The notes beneath the pieces are model-generated. The model worked only from the letters and a program-made list of their open reading frames with translations, ran no database searches and was not told where the DNA came from. Shown in pieces: positions 23,858 through 35,530 of a stretch of DNA of 64,000 nt (position 1 is its first letter; each line of letters starts with the position of its first letter). Source of the stretch: Typhlomys cinereus (lineage: Eukaryota > Chordata > Mammalia > Rodentia > Platacanthomyidae); NCBI GenBank assembly GCA_023101885.1, contig JALPQD010000138.1:1232542-1296541 (forward strand), given 5' to 3'. The position numbers and the translations under genes were made by a program.

Positions 23858-23938
23858 TTCTCTCTTTCTCTTTCTCTCTCTCTCTTTCTCTTTCTCTCTC
23901 TCTCTCTTTCTCTCTCTCTTTCATTCTTTTCTTTCTTT
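23697..23938. repeat. 240-base polypyrimidine/polypurine tract
   Basis: The plus strand is nearly all C and T (CTTT, CTCTCT and TTTCTC words); the minus strand is nearly all A and G. It yields long artefactual open frames in several registers on both strands. No SINE body adjoins it. Confidence 0.95.
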
Positions 23939-24087
23939 AACACCAACGCAGTGCTTTACCTCCATTCAAATGCCAATCATCCATTCAGGATTATTCAAAA
24001 CAAAGCCAGAAGCAGCTCAGCGGAAGCCCCTTTTCTCTGTCTCTTAATGACTGACATTTACCTTGGCAACTAAATATGCAGCAATGA

Positions 24088-24118
24088 CTAGGCACTTAGG
24101 AACCCACTAAGTGCCTAG
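24088..24118. repeat. Perfect 12-base inverted repeat
   Basis: CTAGGCACTTAG and CTAAGTGCCTAG are exact reverse complements separated by 7 bases. They could form a cruciform in DNA or a short hairpin in RNA. The stem is too short for a microRNA precursor. Confidence 0.9.
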
Positions 24119-24529
24119 GGAATCAAAGCCAGCAGGAAACCGAGTCTGCCTGTGATTCTGTCTATAGGGCCCAATGTTTTGTCAACTTCATCACGGTCAT
24201 GTCTCTTTCTCCTTTGTCACTGTAAAATGCTGTTATATGATCTACAGCTTTAGAAATTATATTAGCTCTAGCCTCCACTCAAATCATTAACTTAATACTC
24301 CATGATTACCAATTTGATGCTCAATTGGACAGATGCTGCCTATGAATACCACCTGCACCAAACTTGACTGACAGTTCCTCTTTTTCTCCTTTAAAAAATT
24401 TTTCCCACAGCATTTAATGTTCAAATTTTTATGTGTCTGATTTGACAACCTGCATGTGATTTACATGGACTATTTTTGTATTTTTACTTTGCAAATGTAA
24501 ATCTTCATCAGGAAAATGTGTTTCTTTAG

Positions 24530-24594
24530 GGACATTATAGACTTGGGGGAAAGAGCTACGTTTCCTGAGAGACCTGACTATTTCACATCAGAAG
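24530..24594 (+). other. Possible 65-base exon
   Basis: The acceptor gtgtttctttag is followed by 65 open bases and the donor CAGAAG|GTAAAG. The peptide reads DIIDLGERATFPERPDYF with three or four more residues. An upstream acceptor at 24511 would make it 83 bases. Family unknown; a chance pairing of splice-like words is likely enough that I rate it low. Confidence 0.12.
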
Positions 24595-25268
24595 GTAAAG
24601 CGCGTTTCAGGAGTGGGCACTTGAAAATCACACCCAATATTACTGACTCAATAGGGTGTATTATCTCCTGCCAGCCTCTCTTTTCATTATCACATAAACG
24701 GATGGTAGGGGAAAAAATGATAACCTGTAATTCCATATGCTTTATTCAACCCCAGATCTATTCCTTTTCTCCAGAAACACAATCAGATATCTGAGACTGC
24801 GCTCTGCAGATTTTCAGAATCTAAATCCCTGCTATTATCCTGAAGGACTTTGTACTTAAATTATAATACACTGCAATATTATTGAGACTTAACAAAACTT
24901 TAAAGATATCTTTGTCCCCAAAAGTCCCCAAAGAATGAAGAGACTCTTGGAGAAGAAAATATAGGCAGCAGCAAGAGCTCCTTTCTCAGATCCATGGATC
25001 TTGAAGTCATGGCCATGTCTTCCCAGGGAAGGGAAATGGTCAGAGAAACGATCCAGCCAGTGTCCCCTACATCATGTAATAGATTTGACACTAGATAACT
25101 GAGTCAAAGATGGTTAGATATCATGGCTTGACATTCATCAACAACGAGTTAGTTTTTGTTCCTGAAAATTTACAATTGATTTTTATCATGAAGCATGGAA
25201 ATAGATTTGAACAATCTTTAATTGCCTCAATAGTCACATGAATCTAGTAAAAAAGATATATATATATA

Positions 25269-25282
25269 TTGACCAAGGCATG

Positions 25283-25329
<47 letters not shown>

Positions 25330-25338
25330 CTTGGTCAA
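25269..25338. repeat. (CA)n flanked by a perfect 10-base inverted repeat
   Basis: TTGACCAAGG at 25269-25278 and its exact reverse complement CCTTGGTCAA at 25329-25338 bracket a CA array of about 22 units (25284-25328). A TA run lies just to the left (25257-25268). Confidence 0.9.
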
Positions 25339-26130
25339 GTTTTTAAAGCTGATTGTATATTTGGCCAATCAACACAACAGCTGTTTCTGGAACACAAAAA
25401 CCAGACATATCCAATTCTGTTGGGGGAATTAAAAAGAGGTTATGAGAGCTGAGGCAGAAACCTGCGTACCAGAGTTCAGAGAAGATGCTTAAGAGCAGCT
25501 GTGGAGTTGGGTCTGAGTATTATTATACCCCCTTCATTACCTGCATCTCCACTTTTATTAATCAGAAAACAAGTTGGGTAACACACATACAATGCCTAAT
25601 GCATACTGACTTAACACACACATGTTTCATCTATTTTCCATAGACCTTAAGAACAGGAAGCACACAATCAGGACCTCATGCATTCTGAAAGGCCTCGATC
25701 CAATACTGGTCATCCTCAAAGCTGGCCCAGACCCTGTTGTGACACCTCGGCTTCTACTGTGTCAATTCTTCCGACTCCTCTGGCTTAGGACCAGTGGCCA
25801 GTGGAGCAGAATTTTCTAGAACTTTTAGTTGCAAGCTTTACTGCCATATAACTCAGTCTTGTGAGTTTCACAAGTCACGTGTCTGTGAGAAACTGTTAAG
25901 TGGACCATCTTGGTAAATGTACCATCTTGGGTGTTTGGAAGCAGGCCAATTATGGTCAGGAGTGAGCTTCTGTCTCCTTAGCAATACAACACAGGTCAAC
26001 AGGTCAGAGGAGCTGCTGACTGACCAGCGTGCTGGCTTAAATGACTAATTGAGAGGTTCTTCTGGGATATTCTTCCCCGAACTGTACTAAACAATGGAAT
26101 AAAACAAGATACCTTCAAAAAATTCTCTTG

Positions 26131-26770
26131 CAATGTTATGGTTACATTTTAGTGTCAACTTCACAGTTGCAGATTGTTTGGGGCACAGCTGTGGATAGTC
26201 AATGGTTGGAACAGGTCCTTGAACAAGTCTGCAAGTATTTGAATAATCCATATGGAAAACCCCGCCCATAGTGAGTGGTACTTTCCAGTGGTGGACCGGA
26301 TAATAGGAGATGCAAGGTGAAGGGACTTGCTCTTTCCTTATCCTATATTGACTTGTTGTGGAGTCTACTCTTCAAGCTTCATTCACTTTTGAAAGCATCA
26401 TTGCCTTCTTTGTTGCTGCTGCTGCCTCCATCCTTGGCCGACGCAGAGATCCATCCTTTCCACCTGCTAGCTGTTCCTGCTGCCTTTGGAGTTTGGTGTC
26501 TCGGCCTTGCTGCTATTTGCTGTTCATAGCTGACGTCAGAGTCCTGCTGTTCTTCACTGACATTAGAGCCCAGGTCTATAACTGGGTCTAGGATCCGAAC
26601 TCAGGACCTTCGGCTTGCAAGGCAGAGGCTTAACCCCCGAGCCACCTCTCCAGCCCCCAGGTGGCTACTTTGAAGGACACTATTTTTTATTGTGAGTTAA
26701 TTTAATGAACTTATATATATATATATTAAATTCTAGAGATTCTATTCTTCAGACAACCCTGAATAATACA
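26131..26770 (+). mobile_element. Ancient medium-reiteration repeat, unnamed
   Basis: Begins with a 'tagtgtcaacttcacagttg' type 5' end and finishes 'cttcagacaaccctgaataatac'. These ends match a mammal-wide family that starts 'tgtcaactt' and ends 'accctgactaatac', whose exact database name I cannot assign. It is interrupted by a SINE head at about 26588-26662 and a TA run near 26713. Confidence 0.5.
26588..26662 (-). mobile_element. DIP-like tRNA head inside older repeat
   Basis: The minus strand reads GGGGGCTGGAGAGGTGGCTC followed by box B-like GTTCGGATCC. Only the head is present (about 75 bases), with no poly(A) or CA tail and no clear target-site duplication. It is either a truncated insertion or a short-form copy whose tail was lost. 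Confidence 0.8.
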
Positions 26771-26944
26771 TGCAACCAACCTTCACTCTCTTCCCAATGC
26801 TACAATGAAAATAGCCATTGGATTCAAAGCATTCTGCAGTTGTGACACCCTACTTGACATTAAGTCACTGCAAGAAAATGATGTGAGAGGTAGAACGGGG
26901 AGTCCAGAAGGCAAGAACACTTTCCAATCTGCAGAACCTGTGGG

Positions 26945-27295
26945 TGAGACTATTTGGAAATAAAGATCTCTACAGCTGCAATTAAAGTAATAAATTTGCA
27001 TTGCAGTCACCCTGAATGCCGGAAGGGCTGTATATCCTGCGTCAGATATCATGTCCAGGACAGCAAGCAGATGCCTGGATTGCACTGCAGAAAGCCAAGG
27101 ATCCCTAGATCAGCAAAAGCTAGAGGAGGTGAGGACAGACACCAGTCCAGAGCCCTCAGCATGTCACCTCCTTTCTGGATTCCAGCTTCTAGAACTGGGG
27201 AGGAAATGAATGAATAAATCCCTATTGTTGTAGAACACCGAGTGAGTAGTAATTATTATGACAGACCTAGAAAACCAAAACAGACTCTAAAATAA
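26945..27295 (+). mobile_element. MaLR-type (MLT1-like) LTR remnant
   Basis: Follows the MaLR LTR plan: 'tggaaataaagatctctacagctgcaattaaagt' near the start, 'gaggacagacaccagtc' in the middle, then 'cttctagaactggggaggaaatgaatgaataaatccctattgttgt' (27186) near the polyadenylation signal. A diverged endogenous retrovirus-like LTR with no coding content. Confidence 0.5.
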
Positions 27296-27474
27296 GCAAC
27301 CATGTTGACCCACTGAAGAAGTACTTCCTGAGTGCCCACAACTTGCCAAGACGTGTACTACACACAATCTAGATGAGATAAAGAAAAGGTAGCTTCCGCA
27401 AACTCCTTTTGGCCAGTGGACTGGCCTGGCATGTAACATCATGCTTGACTCTGGTCATAATGCAAGAAACAGAG

Positions 27475-27715
27475 ATTGGCAGGACAGGTCAGTAATTCAC
27501 CTGCTTGCAAACGCAGAGGCCTGAGTTTGATCCTTGGAAGCCCATATGCTAATTCTGTATAGTTGTATCTTGGTGGAAGGAGAGAACTGACTTCTAAAAG
27601 TTATTGTTTGACTTCCACCAGAGGGCCATGGCATGCATGTATATAATTCTCTCTCTCTCTCTCTCTGAAACAAGTAAATAATAAATAAATAAATTAATTA
27701 ATTAATAAAATAACA
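27475..27715 (+). mobile_element. B2/B3-type SINE
   Basis: tRNA-like head (ggcaggacaggtcagtaattc, cctgagtttgatcc), body with 'ggtggaaggagagaactgact' and 'gcatgcatgtatataa', a CT run, then a TAAA/TTAA tail. Confidence 0.75.
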
Positions 27716-30445
27716 GAAATAGAAGAATAGCTGGTTCTCTGTTACTGAATCCTGGGGACAATCCCCAGCCAGTGAATTAAGTGTGTGTAATTAACTCAGG
27801 CAAAAGCTTACAGCACATCTAGTCAAAACAAACCACTCTTCCAGAGAGAACTTCTTGGACTGTGCTTCCTCCCTTTATGACTCACGCCAAGGTCAAACTC
27901 CATATTCCGGAGGAGGGTGAGCTGCTCTCCGCAAGCACTAGCTATCCCTTCCTCTTTCATACATGTCAGTCTCTCGTACCTTTATAACATCAGGGACCAA
28001 ACAGTTTTGTCATTGTTGGCTGACAGGCAATTCTGCCTCTCATGGGCTCCTAGAAAGGAGGGGCTAGTCTCATGCATCTCAGCGACCCTGAAACGGGCAC
28101 AAGAGTCGCTTTGTATGTTTCCTGAATAAATGAGCTGGATTATTTATTCATGAATCTGGATCCTGTGTTGACACCTGCACAGTCATTAGATGTTAAAATA
28201 TTTTTAGGTGGGATACTTAAGCGTAGTCAGGGGGAATCATATTATCATATCAAAATAGAAGTTCTCCCTCCTCTTTTTTACTTAATTGCAATTCAATGCC
28301 AGTGTTACAGCTGCCTTCTGCACATGAGATGATTTTATGCAAATGTATAAATAAGTGGCCCAAACACCAGGCAGCCAAAGGCAATGAAAGAAAAAATGTT
28401 TTTCAGTTCCAACTCAGCTGAGCAGAATTTTTTGCAATGCTACAAATGAATCTGCTCTCGTTTTCTCCAGGAAGCAGGCAGGCACAGGACTGAGCTGCTG
28501 CATTTTGAATTTAGAGAGAAGAAATGCTTTTGTACTAAACTGCTATTTCAGCAGGCAAGTCTTGGTCGAGAATCCATTTGGGGTTGTGGATTCAAGCAAA
28601 AGAAAGCCCTTGGGTTGAGGCAGAGTCCCACCCAGGCTTGCAGCCTCTAAGTCAGACAAATGGTCATTCACTCTGGGGGAAACACGGAAAGCAGTGCCTT
28701 GATTTCTCCAGGAACTATTATTCCTTTTGAAGGCAGCTAGTGGGGTGTTGGGCTATGGTTCTGCACATGGGGGGCAGAAAAGATAAATGATTTGCACAAT
28801 TTGCCGACTAAAAACCGGAAGCCAGGGAAGAGTGGGGAGAAGCATCCAGTTACGATGATTGGCCCCACCGCGGCTGCTGCTTTTGGGCCATTGAATGCAG
28901 ACCTCTGACCCTTCTCCTCAAGGCCATGCACATGTGGCCTTCTGACCTGGCACACCCAACCTGGAGCTGTTGTCCCAGACCTGGCCACATCGGAGTCCCT
29001 GCTTCACAGGACCTACATCCGTTCACAAGAGGAACAGGAAGCTTTGTCCACCAGCTATCCAACCAGACTTTTTCTTTGAGCCAGTGGTAATATTTTGGTT
29101 GTTTTAGGCATTTCTTTAGAAAGCGGAATCTTTCTATTATCTGTATTTCCATGTTAGCGCTCTTTCCGCTCAGTGAGATGTCACAAGGCTATACTCAAAG
29201 AAAATGGCCACTGGTCAATGATCAAGCAAATGAACCCATGTGTGCAACACACATGTGGAGGGCTGAGGTTCACACTGGGCATCGCTCTCATTCACGCTTA
29301 TGTCTTATTCTTTTGAATCTGGCTCTCTAATTCAACCCAGGGCTCACTGACAGGGCTAGCCAAATTACTACGGGGAATTCCCACGCTTTCTCTTACTTTC
29401 ACTACGGGAACAAAGATTTACATGCAGACAGAATGCGAGTCACCCCAGAGGGGATCCAAAACCACGCCTGGAAAGGACAAACTGAAGAGATGCTTGCCTG
29501 TCCAACTGCCCGCTGGGCCACATGCATGACCACCAGGTCATGTGATTGCAGATGCCATTCACGGTACCATGTATGCAAGCAGAGCCCCCGGAGCAGTTCA
29601 GTGTCTGTCCTGTGTCACAACTGCCTTTGGAACCTCATCACCCAAGTGCATGCGTTCCTCTATGCTGGTTCACGCTGTTCCCTTGGAATAAGCTCCAAAG
29701 CAAGCATGTCCAGCGTGCACTGCACAGGCCACATGCATCTCGGGGTGGCCAGCAGTGTGGCCCCACGCATCCATAACAACGATGCCATGTCACAATGCCA
29801 CAGGAGCACCACCTGAGTCACATTACTGTTGTACATGTGAAACTGCTCCCTCTACCACTTTGACTTATCCCATCTCCTTCCCCGGAGAAACGCCCCATGA
29901 GAAAAGAGCTAGACACTGTCCATGTTCAGATGTGCAAATATCACCTGTGGCTACTTCCTGAGGATACGTCAAAACTCAAATTGCAGGTGAGTCTCACCCC
30001 TGCCTGCGATGGATTTCTGGGTCCAGGGTTGTGAATTAATTGATCAGGAGAGAAAACGGATGGCAGGTGTGGGCCTCGCTTCTCACGCAGACACGTTCCC
30101 ATCACTACCACCCAACTTGCGTGCTCTAAAATGTGCTATGCCTAATTTAAATGTTTTGTAAAAGGTTGTCTTCTCATTAGCGCAAATTGGAATAGGATGC
30201 TTCCATATGGCCTCAGGACATTAAAAAAAAGTCAGAAAACTTTTTAAAATAACAAAATTAACATAAAATAACCTTATCATTAAAAAATTGAGAGACAGCA
30301 TCTGAGAAGTCGAATGCGATGCTAAAAATATTCTTGGAGTGCCAGAAGGTGGGGTGACTGCAGGGAGTGTGAAGACAGATACATCTCAGAGAGGTGCAAG
30401 CATTTTCCAAGCCAGATTTATATTCTCCATCCCACCGGGTTCACA
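27716..30445. other. Non-repeat DNA
   Basis: No interspersed repeat recognised. The region around 29430-29830 has somewhat raised GC content, many CATGC-like words and a 127-codon open frame (plus) with no known homology. A possible 57-base exon at 29930-29986 is listed separately. Confidence 0.4.
29930..29986 (+). other. Possible 57-base phase-0 exon
   Basis: After a modest acceptor (tgtccatgttcag), 19 open codons reading MCKYHLWLLPEDTSKLKLQ run to the strong donor TTGCAG|GTGAGTCTC. The donor fits the consensus well; the acceptor has a weak pyrimidine tract. The protein is not recognised. Confidence 0.12.
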
Positions 30446-30449
30446 CTCT

Positions 30450-30555
30450 TTAGCCCAGGCTAGCCAGAAACTCACTGTGTAGCCCAGGTTAGCCTTGAAC
30501 AGATGGTAATTCTCCTGCCTTGGCCTCTCAAGTGAATGCTGGGATCAGAGATATG
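30450..30555 (-). mobile_element. B1 SINE, diverged
   Basis: Reversed B1 words: cactgtgtagcccaggttagccttgaac (30473), cctgccttggcctctcaagtg and atgctgggatcagagatatg. Confidence 0.75.
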
Positions 30556-30630
30556 AACTTGTGGAACTCCCAGTGCCAAGGTGAATTTTGAAGGATAACT
30601 TCTGCATGCAACTGCATGCAGCTCTTTCTT

Positions 30631-30672
30631 CTCCCTCCCTCCCTCCTTCCCTCCCTCCCTCCCTCCCTTCCG
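30631..30672. repeat. (CCCT)n tract
   Basis: About ten CCCT units with two T-rich interruptions, at the tail edge of the minus-strand SINE that follows. Confidence 0.9.
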
Positions 30673-30966
30673 TGTGTGTCTATGTGTGTGTGTCTGTGTA
30701 TGTTTGTACAAAAGGGCACTTGAGTGTGTGGATGAGTGTGTGTGTGATTCTGTGGAAACCCAAGGGTGACTTCAGGAATCATCCTGGATGGTTCTATCTC
30801 CTTATTGCTTTGACCTGGGGTTTCTCAGGCTTTGCCTTCCAGGGACAGAATTGCAGGCCACTGTCATTTCCACCAAGCATTTGTACATGGGATTTGGGGA
30901 TAAGAACTTGGGTCCTTTTGTATACAAGGCAAAGGCTTTAGCCCCTTAGCCATCTCCCCAGTCCTT
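30673..30966 (-). mobile_element. DIP-like SINE
   Basis: Reversed TG-rich tail, body (cttcaggaatcatcctgga, ggggtttctcaggctttgcc) and tRNA-like head ending ccatctccccagtcc. More diverged than the copies at 5.3, 13.9 and 57.1 kb. No clear duplication. Confidence 0.85.
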
Positions 30967-31034
30967 ACTCCCTCCAGTTTAGTTAATCCATTTTGACCTC
31001 AATGTAAATAGACTGTTTTATTTTAGTCAGCAAA

Positions 31035-31355
31035 GTGAAGACCTGAGTTTGATCACTGTCACTGGATCCACGTTAAAAAAAAAATTAAAAAACCCAGGCA
31101 TTGTGGTTGGTGCTCATAATCCCTGGAAGACAGAGACAGGTTGGTCACCGAGGTTCAGTGGCTAGCCAACCTGGCCATCTTACAAAGTTCCAGGCTCATG
31201 AGACTATCTCAAAAACAAACAACAAAAATTAAAAGGGTAGTATACAGTGTCTGAGGAACAATACCTAAAGTTATCCTCTGCCTTCCACATGGACCTGCAC
31301 ACATGTGTACCCACACGTGTGTGAACGTGTACATACACATACATCTAGGCAAAAC
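31035..31355 (+). mobile_element. B4 SINE
   Basis: ID-like head remnant (gaagacctgagtttgatcactg), A-rich linker, B1-like middle (ggcattgtggttggtgctcataatccctgg, 31099), then 'cctctgccttccacatgg' and a CA-rich tail. Confidence 0.8.
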
Positions 31356-32084
31356 AAAATAAATATAGTAGGCTTACATGAATGGAATATTCTTTGGCCT
31401 TAAAAGGGAAGGCCTTTCTGGCATATGTTATGGCAGAGATAAATCTTAAGGACATCGCTCATCCTTCTAAGTGGAAGAGGCAGTGTATGGTGTGACTCTG
31501 CTCACTGTTCCTAGAGCACTCAGATGCGTGGGGGCAGAAAACATGAGGGGAAGAACAACTGCTGAGAGCTTCAGTCTTAAAAGTTGCAACGGGTGTTGCA
31601 GACGGATGGTGGGGATGGTGGAGAGACTCAGAAGATGATGACTGTGTTCAGTGCCACAGCTCACATAGGCACGGGTCAGTTGGTCAGAAGCAACAGAACA
31701 TGCTGAAAAATCACCGGTACAGATCCAAGGTGAACGGAAGAGAGTTGACCACAGTAAGATGGCGAAGAAACGTGATCCCAGCAACAGATGTGAGAGGGGT
31801 CTGGATCACACACTGAGTTAGCAAACATGTAAGTCAAGACACAGACACTCAAGGCTGACTCTGAAATAAGAACCCACCAAGGGAAGCAATGGCCAGAAAA
31901 ATCTATGCGCTTAACCAAATATGATAATTCAGTAAAGAAGACCCAGATTTTTTTTCTCTATTTCTTTTTCTTTATTTTTTTTTTCTCTCAACTCAACCCA
32001 AGAACTACTACAAGATGTTAATGGAAGATGTTTTTCCTTTACATCTGGGATGTTAATATGAATCACTAAAGCACTGAAAATAAG

Positions 32085-32278
32085 AGGGCAGCAAGATAGC
32101 TCAGTGATTAAAGGTACTTGCCACTAAGCAAGTACCTTGAAAGCCATGTGATTGGAAGGAGGGAACCAACCGATTCTGGCACGGTGTCCTCTGACCTCCG
32201 CAAATGTGCACAGCATGTGTGCACTCTCTCTACCATTACAAAATAAGTAAATGTGAAAAATTAAATAAAACAAAGATT
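32085..32278 (+). mobile_element. B2/B3-type SINE
   Basis: Head gcagcaagatagctcagtgatt, body 'ggaaggagggaaccaacc', 'ggtgtcctctgacctccgc', then 'gcacagcatgtgtgcac' and an A/T-rich tail. Contains a perfect 11-base hairpin stem (32111-32138). Confidence 0.75.
32111..32138. repeat. Perfect 11-base inverted repeat within SINE
   Basis: AAGGTACTTGC and GCAAGTACCTT flank a 6-base loop in the anticodon-arm area of the tRNA-like head. It probably reflects a mutated tRNA stem and not a separate element. Confidence 0.85.
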
Positions 32279-33019
32279 TAAAGATACTTACTGACTTCAT
32301 TAAAATACACTTATCTGAAATAAATATTTTTTCAATTGCATTATTTTAAATCTGAAATGGTACTTTGCTTCCGCCAAAATGATTACCTCTAATTTATTCT
32401 CCTATTGTCATTTTTATTAATAAGCGCTCTCAAAATTATTACCACTATTAATCCACGAAAACTAAACACAACTTCTGGAGGAGGCTCTTAATGACCAATG
32501 ATGATTGTTTAATGATAATAACCAATTATCCATGAAAAGAGGCAAAAAATGGAAATACTCAAATTTTTTTTAACTTTATAAGAGTTGCACATGAAAACTG
32601 AGTCCTGTAACTTGTCTACTCCCAGCAAAGCATTTCATCTAGGCCAGTCATAAAGAGACCCAGGCTCTCAGTTCAATTCCCATGACTAGGAGCAAATCCC
32701 AGAGCAATATTTGGAAATGTTGCTCAAACAAAAGGCCCTGGAGAATATCACACAATTCATTCAACAAACACTCACTTACTTTACTTTAGCAACAAATATC
32801 TTGGTTTTACCTCTTGGGCTTTATTACCAGTGGGAACCACTCCACTTTTACAATCTTAAATATTGATATTCTTATAACTGCCTGCAATCTGCCACTTTCC
32901 CAGCTCTTCCTTATTCATTTACTTATTCTTGCCCCACCAACTCTGATATCACTGTCTTCCTATCCCTTGTCTTGGAAACAATCGGGCTTTAGCTTTATTT
33001 TCAGAGTATAAGGCCTGTT

Positions 33020-33345
33020 CGCGTGCACATCCACATGGTATGTGTGGGTGTGGCTATACACACGCACACACAACTTGTGTGCAGAGGTTCATGGGTGTCT
33101 TCACTATTGTTCAACACAGATTCTCTCACCGTTTTAGAAGTTCACCAAGGAAGCCCTTGGCTGACTGGCCTATGAGCTTGCAGGGATCCACCTGTCTCTG
33201 CTCTCATCTTGCCATCACCAAGGTTAAAGACATATATCACTGTGTTCCAAGCTCTTCATGTGAGTTCTGGGGATTAAAACACAGCACCCACCCCTTTTGT
33301 GAGGCAAGCATGTTACCTACTGAGACATTGCCACAGACTCTTAAC
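33020..33345 (-). mobile_element. B4 SINE, diverged
   Basis: Reversed order: CA/TG-rich tail, 'gattctctcaccgttttag', 'gctgactggcctatgagcttgcagggatccacctgtctctgctc' (33158), then 'gtgaggcaagcatgttacctactgag' at the head. The 191-codon open frame starting at 33040 runs through this repeat and is not a gene. Confidence 0.7.
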
Positions 33346-34399
33346 CCCTCATCCCTAATATTTTACCTACATCTTTTTTGTTACATGCAGTCGATTTCCA
33401 GAAGAGATTCCATCCAACACTTGCAGATGCCCTTCAGTATGGGGCTGCTGGGGAACCCCTGGGAAAAAATAACCAGTAATCATCCAACTTCAGCACACTC
33501 CAAAATTATTTTTGTGGGTCAGAGATATGGCCAGCTTCCTTTCAGGTCTGTCAAATTTTATCACCTTCTGAAACACCAAACTCCTTCTTTTTCTCTCCTT
33601 TCTATCAGCAAATGATCCCACTGATAGCAAAGATGAATAGATTTCAGCAGTTTTCAGACTCCATTCCCTTCTACTCCTGAACCTAGCTATGATCTGGTAA
33701 TTAATCCCTCTTAAGGTTTCTCCAGTTATAAAGAAAACAGTACATCCTCTATCCAAGGTTCCTGTCTCTCCCTGACAGAGCTTTCTTCTTTCTTCTTTCT
33801 GGGCTCCTACCCCATCGCATCCTTCCTCTCTCCACTGCCTTGCATTTTTCCAATTCTCTCTAGAATATTGAAGTGGTAAAGTCTTCCCTCAAAGAAATGC
33901 CAACTCTCCTTGAACGAAACCTCCTCCAACTACCTGTGCCTTTTGCTCCTCCGAGGGGCACTTCTTGGGGAACCACGTGGCCCCATCTTTCACTCAAGCC
34001 CCAGGGCTCCGTCAGCTCACTGCATCTCTGCTCACACCTGCAATGACATCCGTCTTCTTTGTTTCCTTTGAGCTGTCTGGCTAGTGGGTCTCAATCTCGC
34101 TTTCATCCTGTAAATGGTGTGTCTAGGGTTCCTTGAAGCGTGAGCAGATCATTTAGCACACAACCCAGCCCGCTCTGAGCAATGTTGTGTGCAGGAATTC
34201 ATGTGCAATAACACTGGGTCCTGGTGACTTCCTTTGCCCAAATGGCCTGATGGGTTCACACCTCCATCTTGGAACCAGATCTGCATTTTTAACCCCACCG
34301 TCCAAATCTTCCCAGCCTTCTCACCAGCACTTTAGGCTTCAGTTTCTGCCCTCCCCAAACACAGAGGTTTTTTATTTTTTTACTTTGTGTCAATCCTGT

Positions 34400-34690
34400 G
34401 TTAAGCTATGGTCTCACTGTTCCCTCAACCACCAAAGCCAAAACCTCAGAACCGACACTAGTAATTTTTTTCCCTCCTTTCTGCCAAACATCACCTACCA
34501 TAGATCGCAGCTTCATTCTGTCACTTACCTGTCTCTTGCATCTCTTCTCCCCTTCCTGTCTCTGCAGCCACTGCTTTCTAAGACCTTCTTCATCTGCCTG
34601 GAACAATGTTGCCTGGTTTTTTAAACACCCATATGCATCTTATTTCTAACCAGAAATAAATCCCATTCTACACTAGGCCCATCCTAACTA
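34400..34690 (+). mobile_element. L2 LINE 3' fragment (left part)
   Basis: Contains the L2 3' pattern 'cttcttcatctgcctggaacaatgttgcctgg' (34584) and preceding CT-rich words. It appears to resume at 35100 after the inserted B4. Confidence 0.5.
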
Positions 34691-34729
34691 ACTTGCCTCT
34701 TTTCTATGTATGCAAGTCTGCTTTTGTGT

Positions 34730-35095
34730 GCATACGTGGATGTATGAATGTGTACATATGTGTGTATGAAGCACGTGTGTATCATGCATGTGTTGTGTAG
34801 GAGTGCATCAGTGTACATGTGCATGTAGAGGGTAGCTGTCAATGTCAGGATCTTACTCACTAGCTCCCCTTCATACTTTTTGAAATGGAGTCTCTCACCG
34901 AACCTGGAATTCACTGGTTTGGCTACACTGACAAGTCAGCAAGCCACAGGGATCTCCTGTTTCTGCCTCCCCAGTGTTGGGATTATAGGTACACCCCACA
35001 GTGCCTGGCTCTTTATGTGGGTGCTGGAGATCTGAACTCAGGTCCTCATGCTGGTGTGGCAAGCATTTAATAGACTGGGCTTTCCCCTGGGCCCA
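34730..35095 (-). mobile_element. B4 SINE inserted into L2
   Basis: Reversed B4: TG-rich tail, 'gagtctctcaccgaacctgg', 'gatctcctgtttctgcctccccagtgttgggattatagg' (34950), 'gctggagatctgaactcaggtcctcatgctgg' and head remnant 'caagcatttaatagac'. Confidence 0.85.
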
Positions 35096-35099
35096 GGAA

Positions 35100-35530
35100 T
35101 CAATCGCTTTATTTAACTGGTCTTCCTTCTAGCAGGGATCCTTCTAGATCCTTCTCCATATCGATTCCACTTATCTGCTTAAAAGCAATCTGATCTTTCT
35201 ATCCCTGCCCAAGTCCTACGAACCTGGTACAGAAGCTTCTTCACTGCCTGCATTTCCATTTTGCATCTGCGCCCTTCCCCGCTGCCCACTGCCCTTGCGT
35301 TACTCCAAGCCCCTTAGAGGTACAAAGCCTTTTCCTGTTTCTGTTGTGTGACATATTTCTATCTACACTGAAGCTTCTCCCTGAAGACCCTCTGTCCTTC
35401 CTCGGGGCCCTTGTTTCCACTGTGCTCTGTAAGGCAGGTCTGCAGCCTGTGGGAAGAGACCATTCCTTGCTCATCTCTGCCCTCCTCCCATCTGACACAG
35501 AGAAGGCAATCACGAAATATCTGTGAATCA
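35100..35530 (+). mobile_element. L2 LINE 3' fragment (right part)
   Basis: Diverged L2-like sequence with 'tcatctctgccctcctcccatctgacacagagaaggc' and 'aatatctgtgaatcaataa' near the end, resembling the L2 terminal 'gcacaataaatgtttgttgaatgaat' module. Confidence 0.45.

Larger units (their letters stand above)
23945..26130. other. Mostly non-repeat DNA
   Basis: Contains a perfect palindrome (24088-24118), a possible small exon (24530-24594) and an inverted-repeat-flanked CA array (25269-25338), listed separately. No interspersed repeat or gene is otherwise recognised. Confidence 0.4.

Noticed and set aside
23643..24047. Open frames of 88-119 codons on both strands rich in Arg/Glu or Ser/Phe/Leu
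   Set aside because: Artefacts of the polypyrimidine tract.
32111..32138. Hairpin as a microRNA precursor
   Set aside because: An 11-base stem is far too short, and it lies in the tRNA-like head of a SINE.
33040..33615. 191-codon plus-strand open frame
   Set aside because: Its first half runs through a B4 SINE in reverse orientation.
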